DNA of 64,000 nt from Pseudoscleropodium purum (lineage: Eukaryota; Streptophyta; Bryopsida; Hypnales; Brachytheciaceae), in assembly GCA_963969395.1 (NCBI GenBank), contig OZ017798.1:18406173-18470172 (forward strand), written 5' to 3'. This document shows positions 24,698 through 36,181 of the stretch, in pieces. Both the position numbers and the translations under genes were made by a program. Numbering within the stretch: position 1 is the first letter of the stretch; each line of letters starts with the position of its first letter. The notes beneath the pieces are model-generated. The model was not told the DNA's origin and searched no databases. It was given only the letters and a program-made list of their open reading frames with translations.

Positions 24698-27600
24698 CTA
24701 AGTGAAACGTTTCTTGAAGAGCTGGTTGCGAGGTTTGTTTGGGTCCCTAGGTTTGGGTTTGCCACCTCTTCCACGGCCACCCGTGCTGCACATTAGTAAG
24801 GAACTGTTAGACCTGAGCTCCCCCTTCACAAAACTCTCCTTTCTTTCTACCCATAGTGCCAGATCATGGGTTTACACAACATTCAGATGTGATATTTAAA
24901 AAAAATGTTGGTTACATATTACACCTATACGAAAGATTGCATAATTTGGATACCATATGCAAAAGTTACGAAGATTCATAATATTTTCTGATATGGACTG
25001 ACACGAGTTTGATGTTGACGAAGTATACAATCTCAAAAAATCTATATGTGCAAGAGTTGAGAGTGTTGCAATTAGGTAAGTGTCACAGTTAAGGTAGAAA
25101 TATCCAACTCTGTTACCCTTCTCAATTATGTCATAGAAGTCATTTTTAACTGGCACAAAACCTCTCCCAATAATTTTAACTGAACATATGCAAATCAGCT
25201 TAAAGGAACAGCCTTAGGGCAATCCGCATTTGATGTGGTAAAATATATGAAAACTAGCACAATACGGTAATGTTTCAGCCTGCGCTATTTAAAATAGTCT
25301 GACTTCAGTAAATTAGCGTCTCATGCACTAACAGGATGCATCAGAGTAGTGATGACTTGAGGGACGCACCTGTACTCGTAGTAAAGCCGACCATCAGCTC
25401 CTGACATACTGCTCATATTGCCATGCCGTCTGGTAAACCTGCCTCGAGTGATATCATCTGCATCCTCTTCCAATTGCTCGATTCCGCTTGCCTCCTCCCC
25501 AGCATGAAGAACCTGACCAACGGATGCTACATGTCACTGGTTCTTGCTAGGGATTTCGCATTTGTAAAATTTGAGGTGAACAAACAGAGCAAATGATTTC
25601 ATTGCTCGCTCACAGAAAACTGTTAGTCAGACGCTCGAAAGAAAATGTACCTTAGTCAGCAGGCTCATCTGCTCATCAAGACTGTGGTAACTCAAATCTG
25701 CCCCGGCATCTGAAGGTGGTAAACTTGTAATCACCTACAGGAATGATCCCAAGTAACAAGGTCAGCCACTCTAAACCTATGAAATTTCACAGATCAGTTT
25801 AGTATGCAGGTCATTATCAATTTTTTAAAATGACACCGTAGTCAATAAAATAGATGGGAAAGCTGACCAATTATTGTTTCGCGACTTAAGGAGAAGATAA
25901 GAACCAACCCATTAACATGTCAAATGAAAGTACCTTGAAACTGTAACCCTGATCAATCAAAAACTGCTGTCTCTTTGTGGAATAGTACATTTCCTGTTCA
26001 AAATTTGGCAAAGACAATTATCAAGTCAAGAGTCAGCCCAGAAGACGATCATTTAAGAAAATATATAGCTTTAAAGAACACGTGCAGCTTGGTCCGAAAA
26101 CATTCTAAGGACTAGAATCTCCAAGGGCATTACTTGAGTATCAGTGGAAACCAAAGAGTAGAAGAACGCATTGAACTCTTCAGCCCCTCCTGCCAGCCGA
26201 TCCTTGGGTTTCCCCTGAATAACGTGCACACCATAGTGGAATACTCATAAGAAGAGATTATCCGAAGTTGGAAAATAGAAGAACATTGCGTCAAAAGTTA
26301 TCCATAACCACAACCACAAGGAATCAAACTTGCCGTACACTTGAACTGATTTCACATGAGGCTGTGTTACAACTGTCAACTTCTGGAATGTCTAGTGGTA
26401 ACTGCAAACTGATGCAATGCCTGACCTTTGCTCGTAAAATACGACCCAACCGTTGAGCTTCTTGCCGACGAGAACCGGCGTGTGATGAGATTTGAATGAT
26501 GACATTAGCTTCTGGAATATCAATTGAATTATCTCCCACCTGTTTGAAGAGCCGAGGAGATTACTATAAGCATCAAGCAAGATTGACACTTACTTCAGAT
26601 ACCATGTTTCAAGACTTGACAAAAGCAATGTTACCTTTGACAGGAAAACAGTGTTGACATTCGGGCTATGCTTGAATGCGTACAAAATTCGTGTCCGTTC
26701 ATGATGGCTGTAATAAACAATAACACCACATTAACCATCATGAAGTCATTTCGCCAAACTTTGGAATGAGAACCGAGAGTTCTGGGATCAACATAACTAG
26801 ACTGGCATTATAGAATGCTCTTCACCACAGAATTCCAAGAAGAGGCAGGCTAAATACCTGGTAGGTCCATATATGAATGGTTTCTTAAGCTTCGTTGCAT
26901 ACTCGCGAAGTGCAAATAGATTATCAGAAAACACAATAATCTTGTCACCGCGTTGCTGTTCGTGAAAACGTATTAAGAACTCACAGGCACGAAACTTGTT
27001 TGGATTCATCACGTAAAGTCCCTACAAACATTCGCGTTCATCAGATGCCAGATCATTGAAAACTAGGGGTGACAGTACCGATAGAACGGCATATGGAGCA
27101 GAAATCAACGCTGTAAGTACAATAATATTTGGGGGTAACAATAAAAACAAAACTAATTATTAAAGACCACAGTAATAACGACTGGCCCCAATGCAGGACA
27201 ACAAATAGGTTTGCATCATATAGTAACTTTGATTCCACAAAATCCATTCAGTCGAGTATTTCCAGCGTGTAATGAGTGACCCCACCTGTTTCTTCCTTGA
27301 GTTTTCCTTCTTCAGATACTCTCTATAGAATTCTTTGGTCATGGGGCACCAAACCTCAGCGCACTGTACGTTTGCAATAAACCCGCCCTTCACCAGATCC
27401 AGCCAATTTGCCTCGTACAACTTGGGCCCAATCAAAAAATTAAGATCACTAATTCGTTCATCCTCACGGACTAGCGTCGCTGCAAGCGCAATTGGAAAAA
27501 ATATGTTAGTTTCAGAGCTAACATAATTTATTAAAACCCACAACATTCAGGTGAGGACATAGAATGACAATAACTAGTCCCCACAGCAAGAATGCTCACA

Positions 27601-30600
27601 GAATCGGATACTAATGGCTCTTAGACTAACAGGCACGGAATCAGCAAGACTCACAGTATGAACTACCCTGGTACAGTCAACTAGAAAGAAGCCCACCAGT
27701 AAGCCCAAGCTTGCAGTGCGATTTTGTGATGCTAATAACTTTCCGAAACATATGTGCTGGTACAACGTGCACCTGAGGACAAAGCCCACCCAATGATTAA
27801 ATGTAGACATCAGAACTCTGAAAGCAGAGCTTCAAATATTAGAGAGCCTGCATTTAAGAACTTTCACCCCGAACGGACCAAGAAGCCCAAATTGAGGCTC
27901 ATGTTTTTTTAAGCAATTTCAAGCAGTTCATGGGGACTTTCCTTCATCCAAATTACTCAAATTTTGACCAACACATGCAATTCTCTTCACTGCTTCTGGT
28001 GCGATAAAATATAGTTCGGATGGGGTCAAATTCTTTCACAATGTGATTATCGAAGTGGCCACTCTACAACGATGATTCCTTGATCCTTTACGGGTTAAGC
28101 CCAAAGGACACCTGGGCCAAACATGAATCTTTCAAGAATACTTAGTAGTTAGGCGTACCTCGTCCATGAGCAGCAGACCCCACTCCCGATTCTGGATCTC
28201 CTCGATGATTTTTTGAGACTCTTCTGATCGCTTGCCACTAAAAGCAACCATGTTATAAGTGGTGACCACAACTCCAACAGAGCCCCGAAACCTCTCTTTG
28301 CTGTCCGAAGTAAAGCGAGAAATTTGATGGTCCGCCACTGTCGACCACAATTTGAACTGAAAAGCCCATTGGTCTACTGACACCGCATTGGTAGCTAGAC
28401 ACAACACACTTTTGCGGATTCGACAAGCTGCTGAAACTCCCACAAGAGATTTCCCAGCCCCACACGGCAGCACGATGATGCCTGACCTGGCGCGTCCTGT
28501 CAGGTTTTCAAGTGGTAAGTGGAAAGCCCGATTGAAAATGTTCAGAAAAGCAATATCGCTTGACAGTCGAAATTGCTCAACGCACCATTTCCAAACATTT
28601 TGCTAAGGCTTTTCTCTTGGTAAGGTCGAGGTTGGGCTTGAGGCTTGAGCTCGATTTCCAAGTTTGGATTAACCTGCCAACCAACAGTACGTTCAGGACT
28701 ATCAAACCTTGGGAATAGAATAATCGTCCGCTGGTGAAAAGATAATCTGGATTGCAAAAAGTATCCAATCAGGAGCCAAGATTGTTTCTAGAGTTTTGCA
28801 ACCCCTTTCTTGTGGATCTCATGAATATTCTAAAACCCTTTTATAGCAGAGTCGAAGATTGGCTTGCTAAAGAGGTAATGTAGTAGAGATAATTGAGATT
28901 ATAGCGACAATCAATTCACAACCCTCGCTTTTTTCCTCTCCTAAAGTGTAGGAAGACATAATCCCATCCTGGGGAAAAGGTTTGGAACCCCTAATAACAA
29001 ACTGCAATCCTTGCTCATCATACAAAATTCGCATAAGCTGGCAATACAGCAGAGCTGAACACTTACAGAGTCATTTCGAAAATCGTATTCTTCAAGCATA
29101 GGATAATTGAGAGCATTTGGCAGACAGCGCTGTTTGACATGCTCAACCTGCATTTTCAAACACCGATTTAAAGCATCATGACCCAAACCTCCCATCAAAA
29201 CCAAATTGGCATCACCAAATTGATAGCAATCTTACAAAGAAAGTGCTGTTAACAGTCTCTTAAATGTTATAAAATTTATCAGGATTCCTGAAGAGCAAAA
29301 CGCACCCCACATAATACTACGAGAAAATTCCAGACGAAGGAATACTCCATTTACGATTCAGGTTCCCCTATATGTACTAGCACATCACAATGTCTAATAA
29401 AATGCTAGTGTTGATTGAGATTGAGACCTGAGCTGGATCGATCTCAAAGGAGTGGAGTTCTTTCTCTTCAGCAACACCAATATCATCACCACCCAGGAGC
29501 TCTGGAGCAGCTGCCCCCATTTCATGAGGTGCTCTGCTGACTGTGAAAGACGAGGATCCAGCTTCAGGTGCCTGCAAATTCCATAACCCTTATGCTTATG
29601 ATACCGACCAATGATAGGGGCCAAAGAGAACCTGATCCCGTCTCATATACCGGCCCCTGTTACCAACAACTACTCATCTATCCATACACTTGATTGGATT
29701 AGCACTCGTTTATTCAATTAGCAAGTCTGGTGAAAGTATGGCCTGGCTAAATGTCTATGAACATGGTGATAAAAATTCGATATCAAGAGAGTGTGGCTCG
29801 AGTACCCTAAGTAATCTCTCAACAGCTCTATAGTAATCTCACAAAAATCCCAGTCCGAAATAGTGATTAAAATGTTAAAGAGACGCAAATAGTATTCTCC
29901 ACCTTACTAGCATGCAGCTGAAACGAAAGCTTCCTTACCTCATCGACAGTCAATCTTGCGCGTGAAATGGTGTCATCCCGTAGCAATTTCTGTAAAACCT
30001 GCCAGAAGAATCCAAAGTTTTAAAATAGGGTACGGTACTAAAGAAGCTTTGCTTTACGGACCTTATTCAGAAAAGACAAGGGTAAAGAGAGGCTTGCAAA
30101 ATAAAGTACATCTTTCACACAGGAGCTGCAAACCCTAAACCCTCCCAGAAACTGCTATTCATGAAGCGAGATTTGGAACCTCCGGAAACGGTGACTCCAC
30201 AAAGTAGCGATTCTTCTGAAGCACAAGCTTCACTTTGCCATAATTGAGTGTGGAGCCCCGGATGAAATCGACGATTTCTTTGGGAAGTTTGGTCTTGGAC
30301 AACCGATCCAACACAGTGATGATAGTTTCGGTTTCAAGCCCGACTGAAACGGCTGCATAGAGCGAATGCGGCGTCAAATTGTACTCGTGCATCGACTCGG
30401 GCCTGCAAACGGGCTCCGCTATGGCGATGAGGAAGTCATACGCCTGCTTGTACAAATTGGAGAACGTTTCCAAAAAGATGCGACCATCGGCACACACCCA
30501 CAACGGTCGATTGGGATGGTCGGGCTTCAGTTCTAACTTCGTAAAATCCTGGCGTTGAATTTCTTCGACTTCATCGGGATCATCTCCGGGATCCAGCATC

Positions 30601-31052
30601 AGTGCTGCTGCGTCAACAACAATAAATCATCCACTACTCAAAACCCTAAATCCTCGCTCTAAACCCTAGTGAGAATCTGAATCACGCTCAGGAAGCCTTG
30701 AATTCTCAACCTTACCTCGAAGAATAGCCTAATTTTTGAAAGTTTTTCAACACTCGTAGCCAAAGCTCCCCATAAACTGAATTCGTTCCAGTAAACAGGA
30801 AACCCTCTCACCTAAACCCAAATTGCAATCCCTCCATCTCTCAAACGAGGGAGTGATGCAGAGATCACTCTGCACACTCAAAGACGCAATCGCAGCACAG
30901 AAGAATTGAGTTCAAGCAAATTCAATCAAGAGAATTCGAAAACAAGAGAGAAGGAAGTAATTCAGAAGTGCAAATTGAGCACCTGCGTCCGAGTCCATCT
31001 TGCGGCGCTTGCTCCTCTCATCAGAAACGACGTGCTTCTCCCGGCTGCTCAT
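24698..31052 (-). CDS. XPB: XPB/ERCC3 DNA helicase-translocase, TFIIH subunit, 17 exons, complete
   Basis: ATP-dependent 3'-5' helicase/translocase of TFIIH that opens promoters for RNA polymerase II and DNA in nucleotide excision repair; acts in the nucleus. Exons in transcription order: 31052-30983, 30607-30180, 29998-29939, 29571-29428, 29147-29067, 28673-28586, 28496-28159, 27772-27697, 27479-27286, 27021-26858, 26707-26635, 26539-26426, 26214-26134, 25993-25934, 25734-25651, 25512-25370, 24785-24698. All phases close and give 761 residues, near the usual ~770. Visible: N-terminal damage-recognition region with [10 protein letters not shown] and FPEVLQKLL; Walker A PCGAGKS (301-307); DEVH box (402-405); RED motif (about 433-435); motif [10 protein letters not shown] (601-608); C-terminus ending [12 protein letters not shown]. 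The last exon is ~580 bp beyond exon 16. The exon 2 acceptor is a CAGCAG tandem. Intron 7 holds a ~228-bp TTAA element. Start is the first ATG in frame, MSSREKH. Confidence 0.95.
27867..28094 (+). mobile_element. Small (~228-bp) TTAA element in XPB intron 7
   Basis: Starts CCCCGAACGGACCAAG after TTCA (one change from TTAA) and ends TTGATCCTTTACGGG before TTAA (28095-28098). Internal sequence aligns with the elements in LIP1 intron 2 (shared ATGGGGACT.TCCTT, TTTGACCAACA.ATG) and DHH intron 2 (shared CTCTTCACTG.TTCT.GTG). Lies wholly within the intron. Confidence 0.6.
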
Positions 31053-32968
31053 CTCTCTCAATGCTCCAACTCTTCCCACAATCGCCAACCTTATAGAACT
31101 CAATGCTTGGCTTTGACCACTGATCAACAGAGCCTATAACCGTGCTACAGTATTGCCTTGAAGAGAAAGCCAGGAAGCCGATAGCGGTAGGTCCCTCCAC
31201 TTTTGCTCCTTGTCCTCTTCCCATGAAAAATTGTTGGTGTATTTGCTTCATTCAATGGAAATTGTCCGTTTAGTTCAACAAATATAAAATAAAATAAAAT
31301 AAAAATAAAAGTTGTTGGTGTCAAGCAATGTTCACAAATTTGGTTAAATTTAGCAAAACTTCTATCAAAAGAATGTTCTAACTACAAATATGTGGTAATT
31401 TTAATTTTTAGCCCATTTAACCACTTTAATTCTATAATAGCCAAAAAGATGGTCAATAGATTACTTTCTAGATTACTAGAGAGATGAAGGATGCATCTAT
31501 TGGTTCATAAATCAGATCACTTTTAACAAAGTACCTTGGTGATAAGTCTTGTCCTTTTAGGGTTAACATAGTTTTTAGCAGCTTCAACATCTTACAAAAA
31601 TTACATTTGGGATCATTAGTTAGTGAAAAGAAAAGAAAAATCTCAAAATTCTAACTTGGATTTGCTCACACATTTGTTTCTATTTGTCCAAATTTGTGTT
31701 AGAAGTGTCTTCTAGCAACAAAATTCAATTTTGCACACAACTCACAAATTCAATTTAACCTTCTTGTGGAGGATTTTTGCTCATTAATCTTTTAAGGGTG
31801 TTGTGAACCTAAAAAATCCAATTTATAATTTCATTATTAATTAATTGTAAAAACAAGAATGCACCTATTAGACCAAAAAATGGAGTATTTTAGTCACTAC
31901 CTTGGTCATAGGAGGCCACATCTTTTAAGAATACCCTAAAATGATGTTGCCTCAATAGAATATACTCAATAAAAAATTATTTATTTTTTGAACCTTTAGG
32001 TGTATTCCATATTTCTACAATACCACAGAAAGTCACTATAAGATACTTATTGTCTTCAATGTTCTTCCAAGGTTAATTGAAGGCAATTTATGCCCTATAG
32101 ACATTTTCAAGAGGAATTATACAATTAAAGAAATAATTCTCCATCCAAATTCTTTTGGAAGGAAGAACTTGAGTGTATTTTAAGTGAATGGTATTGAATA
32201 TTCTTTCACTATTGTATTATTGATTTTTCAAAAGAAGAAGATGATTGATTAATCCATGGATCCCCCTCCTAATATATTTTGGCTACCTTTTGCTCTATAT
32301 TCTCAATGTAAATTCTAGCTATAAAATTGATATTTAATGAACTTGATATTTATTCCATTAATTAAATGAATTTTATCCAACATAGTTTTTACACCAATTG
32401 AAAATTTTGAAAAATTCAATATTTCAAATTAGGACCTATAACCATGGTTTATTGATTTTATAATTTTATAATGACACCTTAACTTTGGTTTGTAACATGA
32501 TGATACACAATATAATATATACCTATGGCAAAAATTTCAGATTTTTTGAGCATATTCTGTATTTGATATGAATTTTCTTCATATTTCCTTAAAGAATTAC
32601 AGTAATTTCAAAATTTCCACCAAACAATAGGAAATTTTTTTGACTCATAGAAGACATGTGATTTCATAGCTGAAAAATACAAACGGAAAATTTCATGGCA
32701 GTCGATCTGTTTCATTTACGTAAAGTAGCAGTTTATGCGAAATCACTACTGAAACTCAATACAGACCTTCCAATGCAGGGCATTTTCTTTTCTCCTGTAG
32801 ACTTACTTATGATATAATGGTTTGCAAATTGGCTTTGAGGAGGCTTCTAGTGCTCTCATGCGAACATCAATCGGCTAATTCAATCGTATACATCAACTAG
32901 CCAAAGATAATCAAAGGTTTCAAGAAATTGAACCTGTGCTCCACAAATAATTGAGATTGCCAAACTCA
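31053..32968. other. Intergenic: XPB promoter side, AT-rich middle, PPR 3' flank
   Basis: The first ~200 bases are GC-richer and likely hold the XPB promoter and 5' UTR, though no motif fixes a start. The rest is AT-rich. A CCTTTTAGGG next to TTAA at 31554-31566 resembles a TTAA-element right end, but no matching left end was found. The last ~300 bases are probably PPR 3' UTR. Confidence 0.4.
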
Positions 32969-35080
32969 TCACCAGTAATCTTGACAAGAACACAAGCCCT
33001 CTTTGAAGTGATGAAACCGATTAGCATCTCTCACCACAATCTCTCTTCTAGTCACTTTGGAGATCAATTTCGTTGCTGTATGACAATCTGAACACACCCG
33101 AAGGTTCTTGAAAACACGAATTGGTTTACGACTAGGTGCGCAAATAAGTCCATAAGCAACAGCCAACCTCTCACTATGAGAGCAGAGAGAGAACTCTTTA
33201 TCGCTCTCATTCACGTCATGCAACGCAAGCCGGGTATTGGGAAGGTAACCTTCGGCCTTGATTTTCTCAGTCAATCTGCTAAGCTCCGCGTATATCTCCG
33301 TCGTTTCTGGGTGAGACGTATCCCCTACGATAAAGGAATGAGTCTTGTTATCAACTTCGATCCAGCTTCGACCTGGATCCTTGCGTATACGTCTCTCCTG
33401 CATCATAGTACGCACCCATGAAACCTTCTCCCACTTCTCAGTTGCAGCATATATGTTGGAGAGGAGCACGTAAGCAGAGGCATTACTGGGTTCCAACTTG
33501 AAACACTCTTGAGCTGCGAGTTCACCCAACTCCACGTTTCCATAAGATCTACAAGCACTAAGCAAGGCTCCCCAAATCGTTCCATCTGGTTCAACTGGCA
33601 TACTATCAATCAAGAGCTTCGCTTCCTTCAGGTGCCCTGCTCGCCCAAGAATGTCCACCATGCAGGTCCAATGCAACGCACTGGGAACAATCCCATAATC
33701 TTGCGACATAGCCTGAAAGAGTCGACGGCCTTCATCAACAAGGCCTGCATGACTACAGGCCGACAACACTGCCACAAATGAATACCCATCAGGCTCCACA
33801 CCAGCTGCAATCATATTCCTGAAGACTTCTAGAGCCTCAGACCCACATCCATGTTGCGCAAATCCACCAATCATCGCGTTCCATGAAATCACGTCCCGTT
33901 CTTCCATTCTCTCAAAAACTAGTCGCGCATCATCAATACTGCCACACTTTGCATACATGTGGACCAGCGCATTCCCCAAACGCAAATCCAACTCAAAGTC
34001 TGATTGAAGGGCATGGCTGTGAACCTCCTTCACCCAGTCCAAACCCCCTGCACTTGCACATGCATTCAAGATGCTCACATAAGTCACAGGATCTGGTTTG
34101 AAGCCTTCTTGTTGCATACGGATAAACATTTCATATGCTTCATGTCCACGACCATGTTGCGCAAGTCCTCCAATTAACGCAGTCCACGTGACTACATCCC
34201 GTTCCTTCAATCTGTCAAAAACTAGGCGGGCATCGTCCAAATTTCCGCTCTTCGCATACATGTGGATAAGAGCGCTGCCCACGCGCAAATCCAACTCAAA
34301 TCCTGATTCACGGGCATGGCTATGAACCTCCTTCACCCTTTCCAAAGTCTCTGTGCTTGCACATGCATTCAGGATGTTCAAATACGTGATTGCATCTGGT
34401 TTGAAGCCTTCCCATTTCATTTGGAGAAGAAGTCGATATGCTTCCTCACCAAAACCACTTTCGGCATATGCTCCAATCATCACATTCCAGGTAATCAAAT
34501 TGCGACTCGACAACTCATCAAAAGTCTCTCTTGCCTCTTTCATTCTCCCACACTTAGCATACATTTTAAGGAGCGCAGTCCCCACACGAACATCTGATTC
34601 AAACCCGCCCTCTCTGATATATGCATGAACTTCCTCGCCCCACTTTAAAGCTGATGGGCTCGCACATCCCTTCAGGATGCTCAAGTAAGTAACTGCATCA
34701 GGTTGCATACCTTCCTTTCTCATTTGATTGAAAACTTCCATGGCATCTTTCGCACAGCTGTGCAGAGCATAACCTCCAATCATGACGTTCCAACTAATAA
34801 CATCCTTCTTCAAAAGTCGGTCGAACACTCTGCGTGCATCCTCCAGTCTCCCACATCCGATGTAGGCACTCAATAGGTTCGTAGCCACAAATATATTCTG
34901 CTGCATGCCACTATCAATGATGCACTTATGAACTTGCTCTGTTCCTTTAAGGTCTTCCTGCTTCAAGCACCGCTTCAGAACTTCAACATAAGTGTACGAC
35001 TCAATAGCAATGCCTCGTTGTAGTCGGTTCTTCAAAATATCGATTGCTTCACTCGTGGTTCTTGCGCTTCGCATGTGCAT
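32969..35080 (-). CDS. PPR-DYW organellar RNA-editing factor (703-codon ORF)
   Basis: PLS-class pentatricopeptide repeat protein of the type that binds one organellar transcript and deaminates a specific cytidine to uridine in mitochondria or chloroplasts. The uninterrupted frame has about a dozen PPR motifs at ~residues 27-470, with strongly repetitive P-L-S triplets (KEVHSHA, HMYAK, VTWTALIGGLAQHG), E-type motifs at ~475-570, a PG box (KDPGRSWIEVDN) and a full DYW deaminase. Active-site residues are present: HSE (H635, E637) and CSDC-H (C663, C666); the chain ends DYW. The frame starts MHMRSARTT with no transit peptide, so upstream exons are expected to supply one. It overlaps by 32 nt, in another frame, the end of the PDF reading frame upstream on the same strand. 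Repeat phrasing resembles moss DYW proteins. RNA target is not assigned. Confidence 0.93.
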   Translation of the reverse strand: MHMRSARTTSEAIDILKNRLQRGIAIESYTYVEVLKRCLKQEDLKGTEQVHKCIIDSGMQQNIFVATNLLSAYIGCGRLEDARRVFDRLLKKDVISWNVMIGGYALHSCAKDAMEVFNQMRKEGMQPDAVTYLSILKGCASPSALKWGEEVHAYIREGGFESDVRVGTALLKMYAKCGRMKEARETFDELSSRNLITWNVMIGAYAESGFGEEAYRLLLQMKWEGFKPDAITYLNILNACASTETLERVKEVHSHARESGFELDLRVGSALIHMYAKSGNLDDARLVFDRLKERDVVTWTALIGGLAQHGRGHEAYEMFIRMQQEGFKPDPVTYVSILNACASAGGLDWVKEVHSHALQSDFELDLRLGNALVHMYAKCGSIDDARLVFERMEERDVISWNAMIGGFAQHGCGSEALEVFRNMIAAGVEPDGYSFVAVLSACSHAGLVDEGRRLFQAMSQDYGIVPSALHWTCMVDILGRAGHLKEAKLLIDSMPVEPDGTIWGALLSACRSYGNVELGELAAQECFKLEPSNASAYVLLSNIYAATEKWEKVSWVRTMMQERRIRKDPGRSWIEVDNKTHSFIVGDTSHPETTEIYAELSRLTEKIKAEGYLPNTRLALHDVNESDKEFSLCSHSERLAVAYGLICAPSRKPIRVFKNLRVCSDCHTATKLISKVTRREIVVRDANRFHHFKEGLCSCQDYW

Positions 35081-35167
35081 ACGCCCACCGCCAACTTGAA
35101 CAGCTTCCTGAGACTCCCTTGCACTGGTGACCGAAGTGTTTCTTCTTCCAAACCTGGCCTTCGGAAA

Positions 35168-36181
35168 TCTGTCTCATCAATACATTCTTCTTGAGAACAG
35201 CGTTCATAACGTGGGAAACTTTCCTGAAACAAAAAGACAAAACTCAAGGTCATGCCAATACCTATTTGGTAGTACATTCTCTTGAATATCAATCATGTGA
35301 TAACCAACATGAGATGGCAATTTGCTAAGAGTCACCAATTTGAGCATCGCCTTCACCCATGTTGGCGTTGACCAGTCATCAACCCAAAGCACTTTCTCTG
35401 TCACCTTGTGTTTAAAGTAAGCTGATGTAGGATTCACCTATAAGGACCACAACCCAAGATCAAATGGAGAAAATCAATCAAGGAATATAACCTTCACTCC
35501 ACTCCCAAACACAAACAATAAAATACTGTAGCCAGGGGTCACCTTCGGTAAAAAAATAATTAAAATTTTGAAGCCAAATGGTTTTGGAAATTAATAAGCC
35601 ACTTTGCCATTTCAAAGGAAAATTAATCCACTTTGCCATTAAATATAAAGAATGTTGTAATGTTGGAAGAGATACATGTATAGCTTGATCCCTCGACATA
35701 TCCACTAAATAACGTAAAATCCAAGTTCATTCCTCTAACTTTACAGCAAAGCAAGAGGATACGGTATGCTTAATTTTGCCCAAAGCGCCCAGGACCTTGT
35801 ACAAACAATAAAGAGTCTCCTCCTTGATTTTTGCAACTTTCTAACATCAAATAACTGATAGTCGTAGTGATACCTTGTCAACCCTGATGTCCCACCACTG
35901 CAACGGATCCGCAAAATACTCCTCCCAAACTTGTTCAATTGTCTGTGCTTCGCCTGATTCAACTGGTACATACTTCATATATGTCAGTCACATTTTTTGA
36001 GACAGGAAAACAGCACCCCACTTTAGATGAGGACGGCCATCTGATACATACCTGAAGCATGGGTACTCACAGAAGACCTTCTCCAAACTGAAGACGATGA
36101 AAACCTGCTTCTTCCTCCATGGGAAGACGAGACCAATAATATAAAAGGGTGTACAAGCCAGGGAGACTTAAAGACTTGCAT
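35168..36181 (-). CDS. Exons for an organelle-type leader and an OSB-like PDF motif, probably the 5' part of the PPR-DYW gene
   Basis: Three exons: 36181-36052, 35962-35874 and 35437-35262, all with GT-AG borders and matching phases. Exon 1 reads from ATG 36181 and is rich in Ser and Arg (GGRSRFSSSSVWRRSSVSTH), like an organelle leader. Exons 2-3 encode VWEEYFADPLQWWDIR, then SAYFKHKVTEKVLW and TPTWVKAML, which match the PDF motif of plant organellar single-stranded DNA-binding (OSB) proteins, with AYF in place of PDF. No OB-fold exon was found. Two acceptors follow. The one at 35223, after a good pyrimidine tract, gives a 189-residue protein ending at 35049. The one at 35168 joins in frame (N-R-F-P-K...) to the PPR ORF and gives an 864-residue fusion. 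Further 5' exons are possible. Confidence 0.6.

Noticed and set aside
31554..31566. CCTTTTAGGG next to TTAA as a further TTAA-element end
   Set aside because: No matching left terminus or internal homology was found upstream, so a chance match cannot be excluded.
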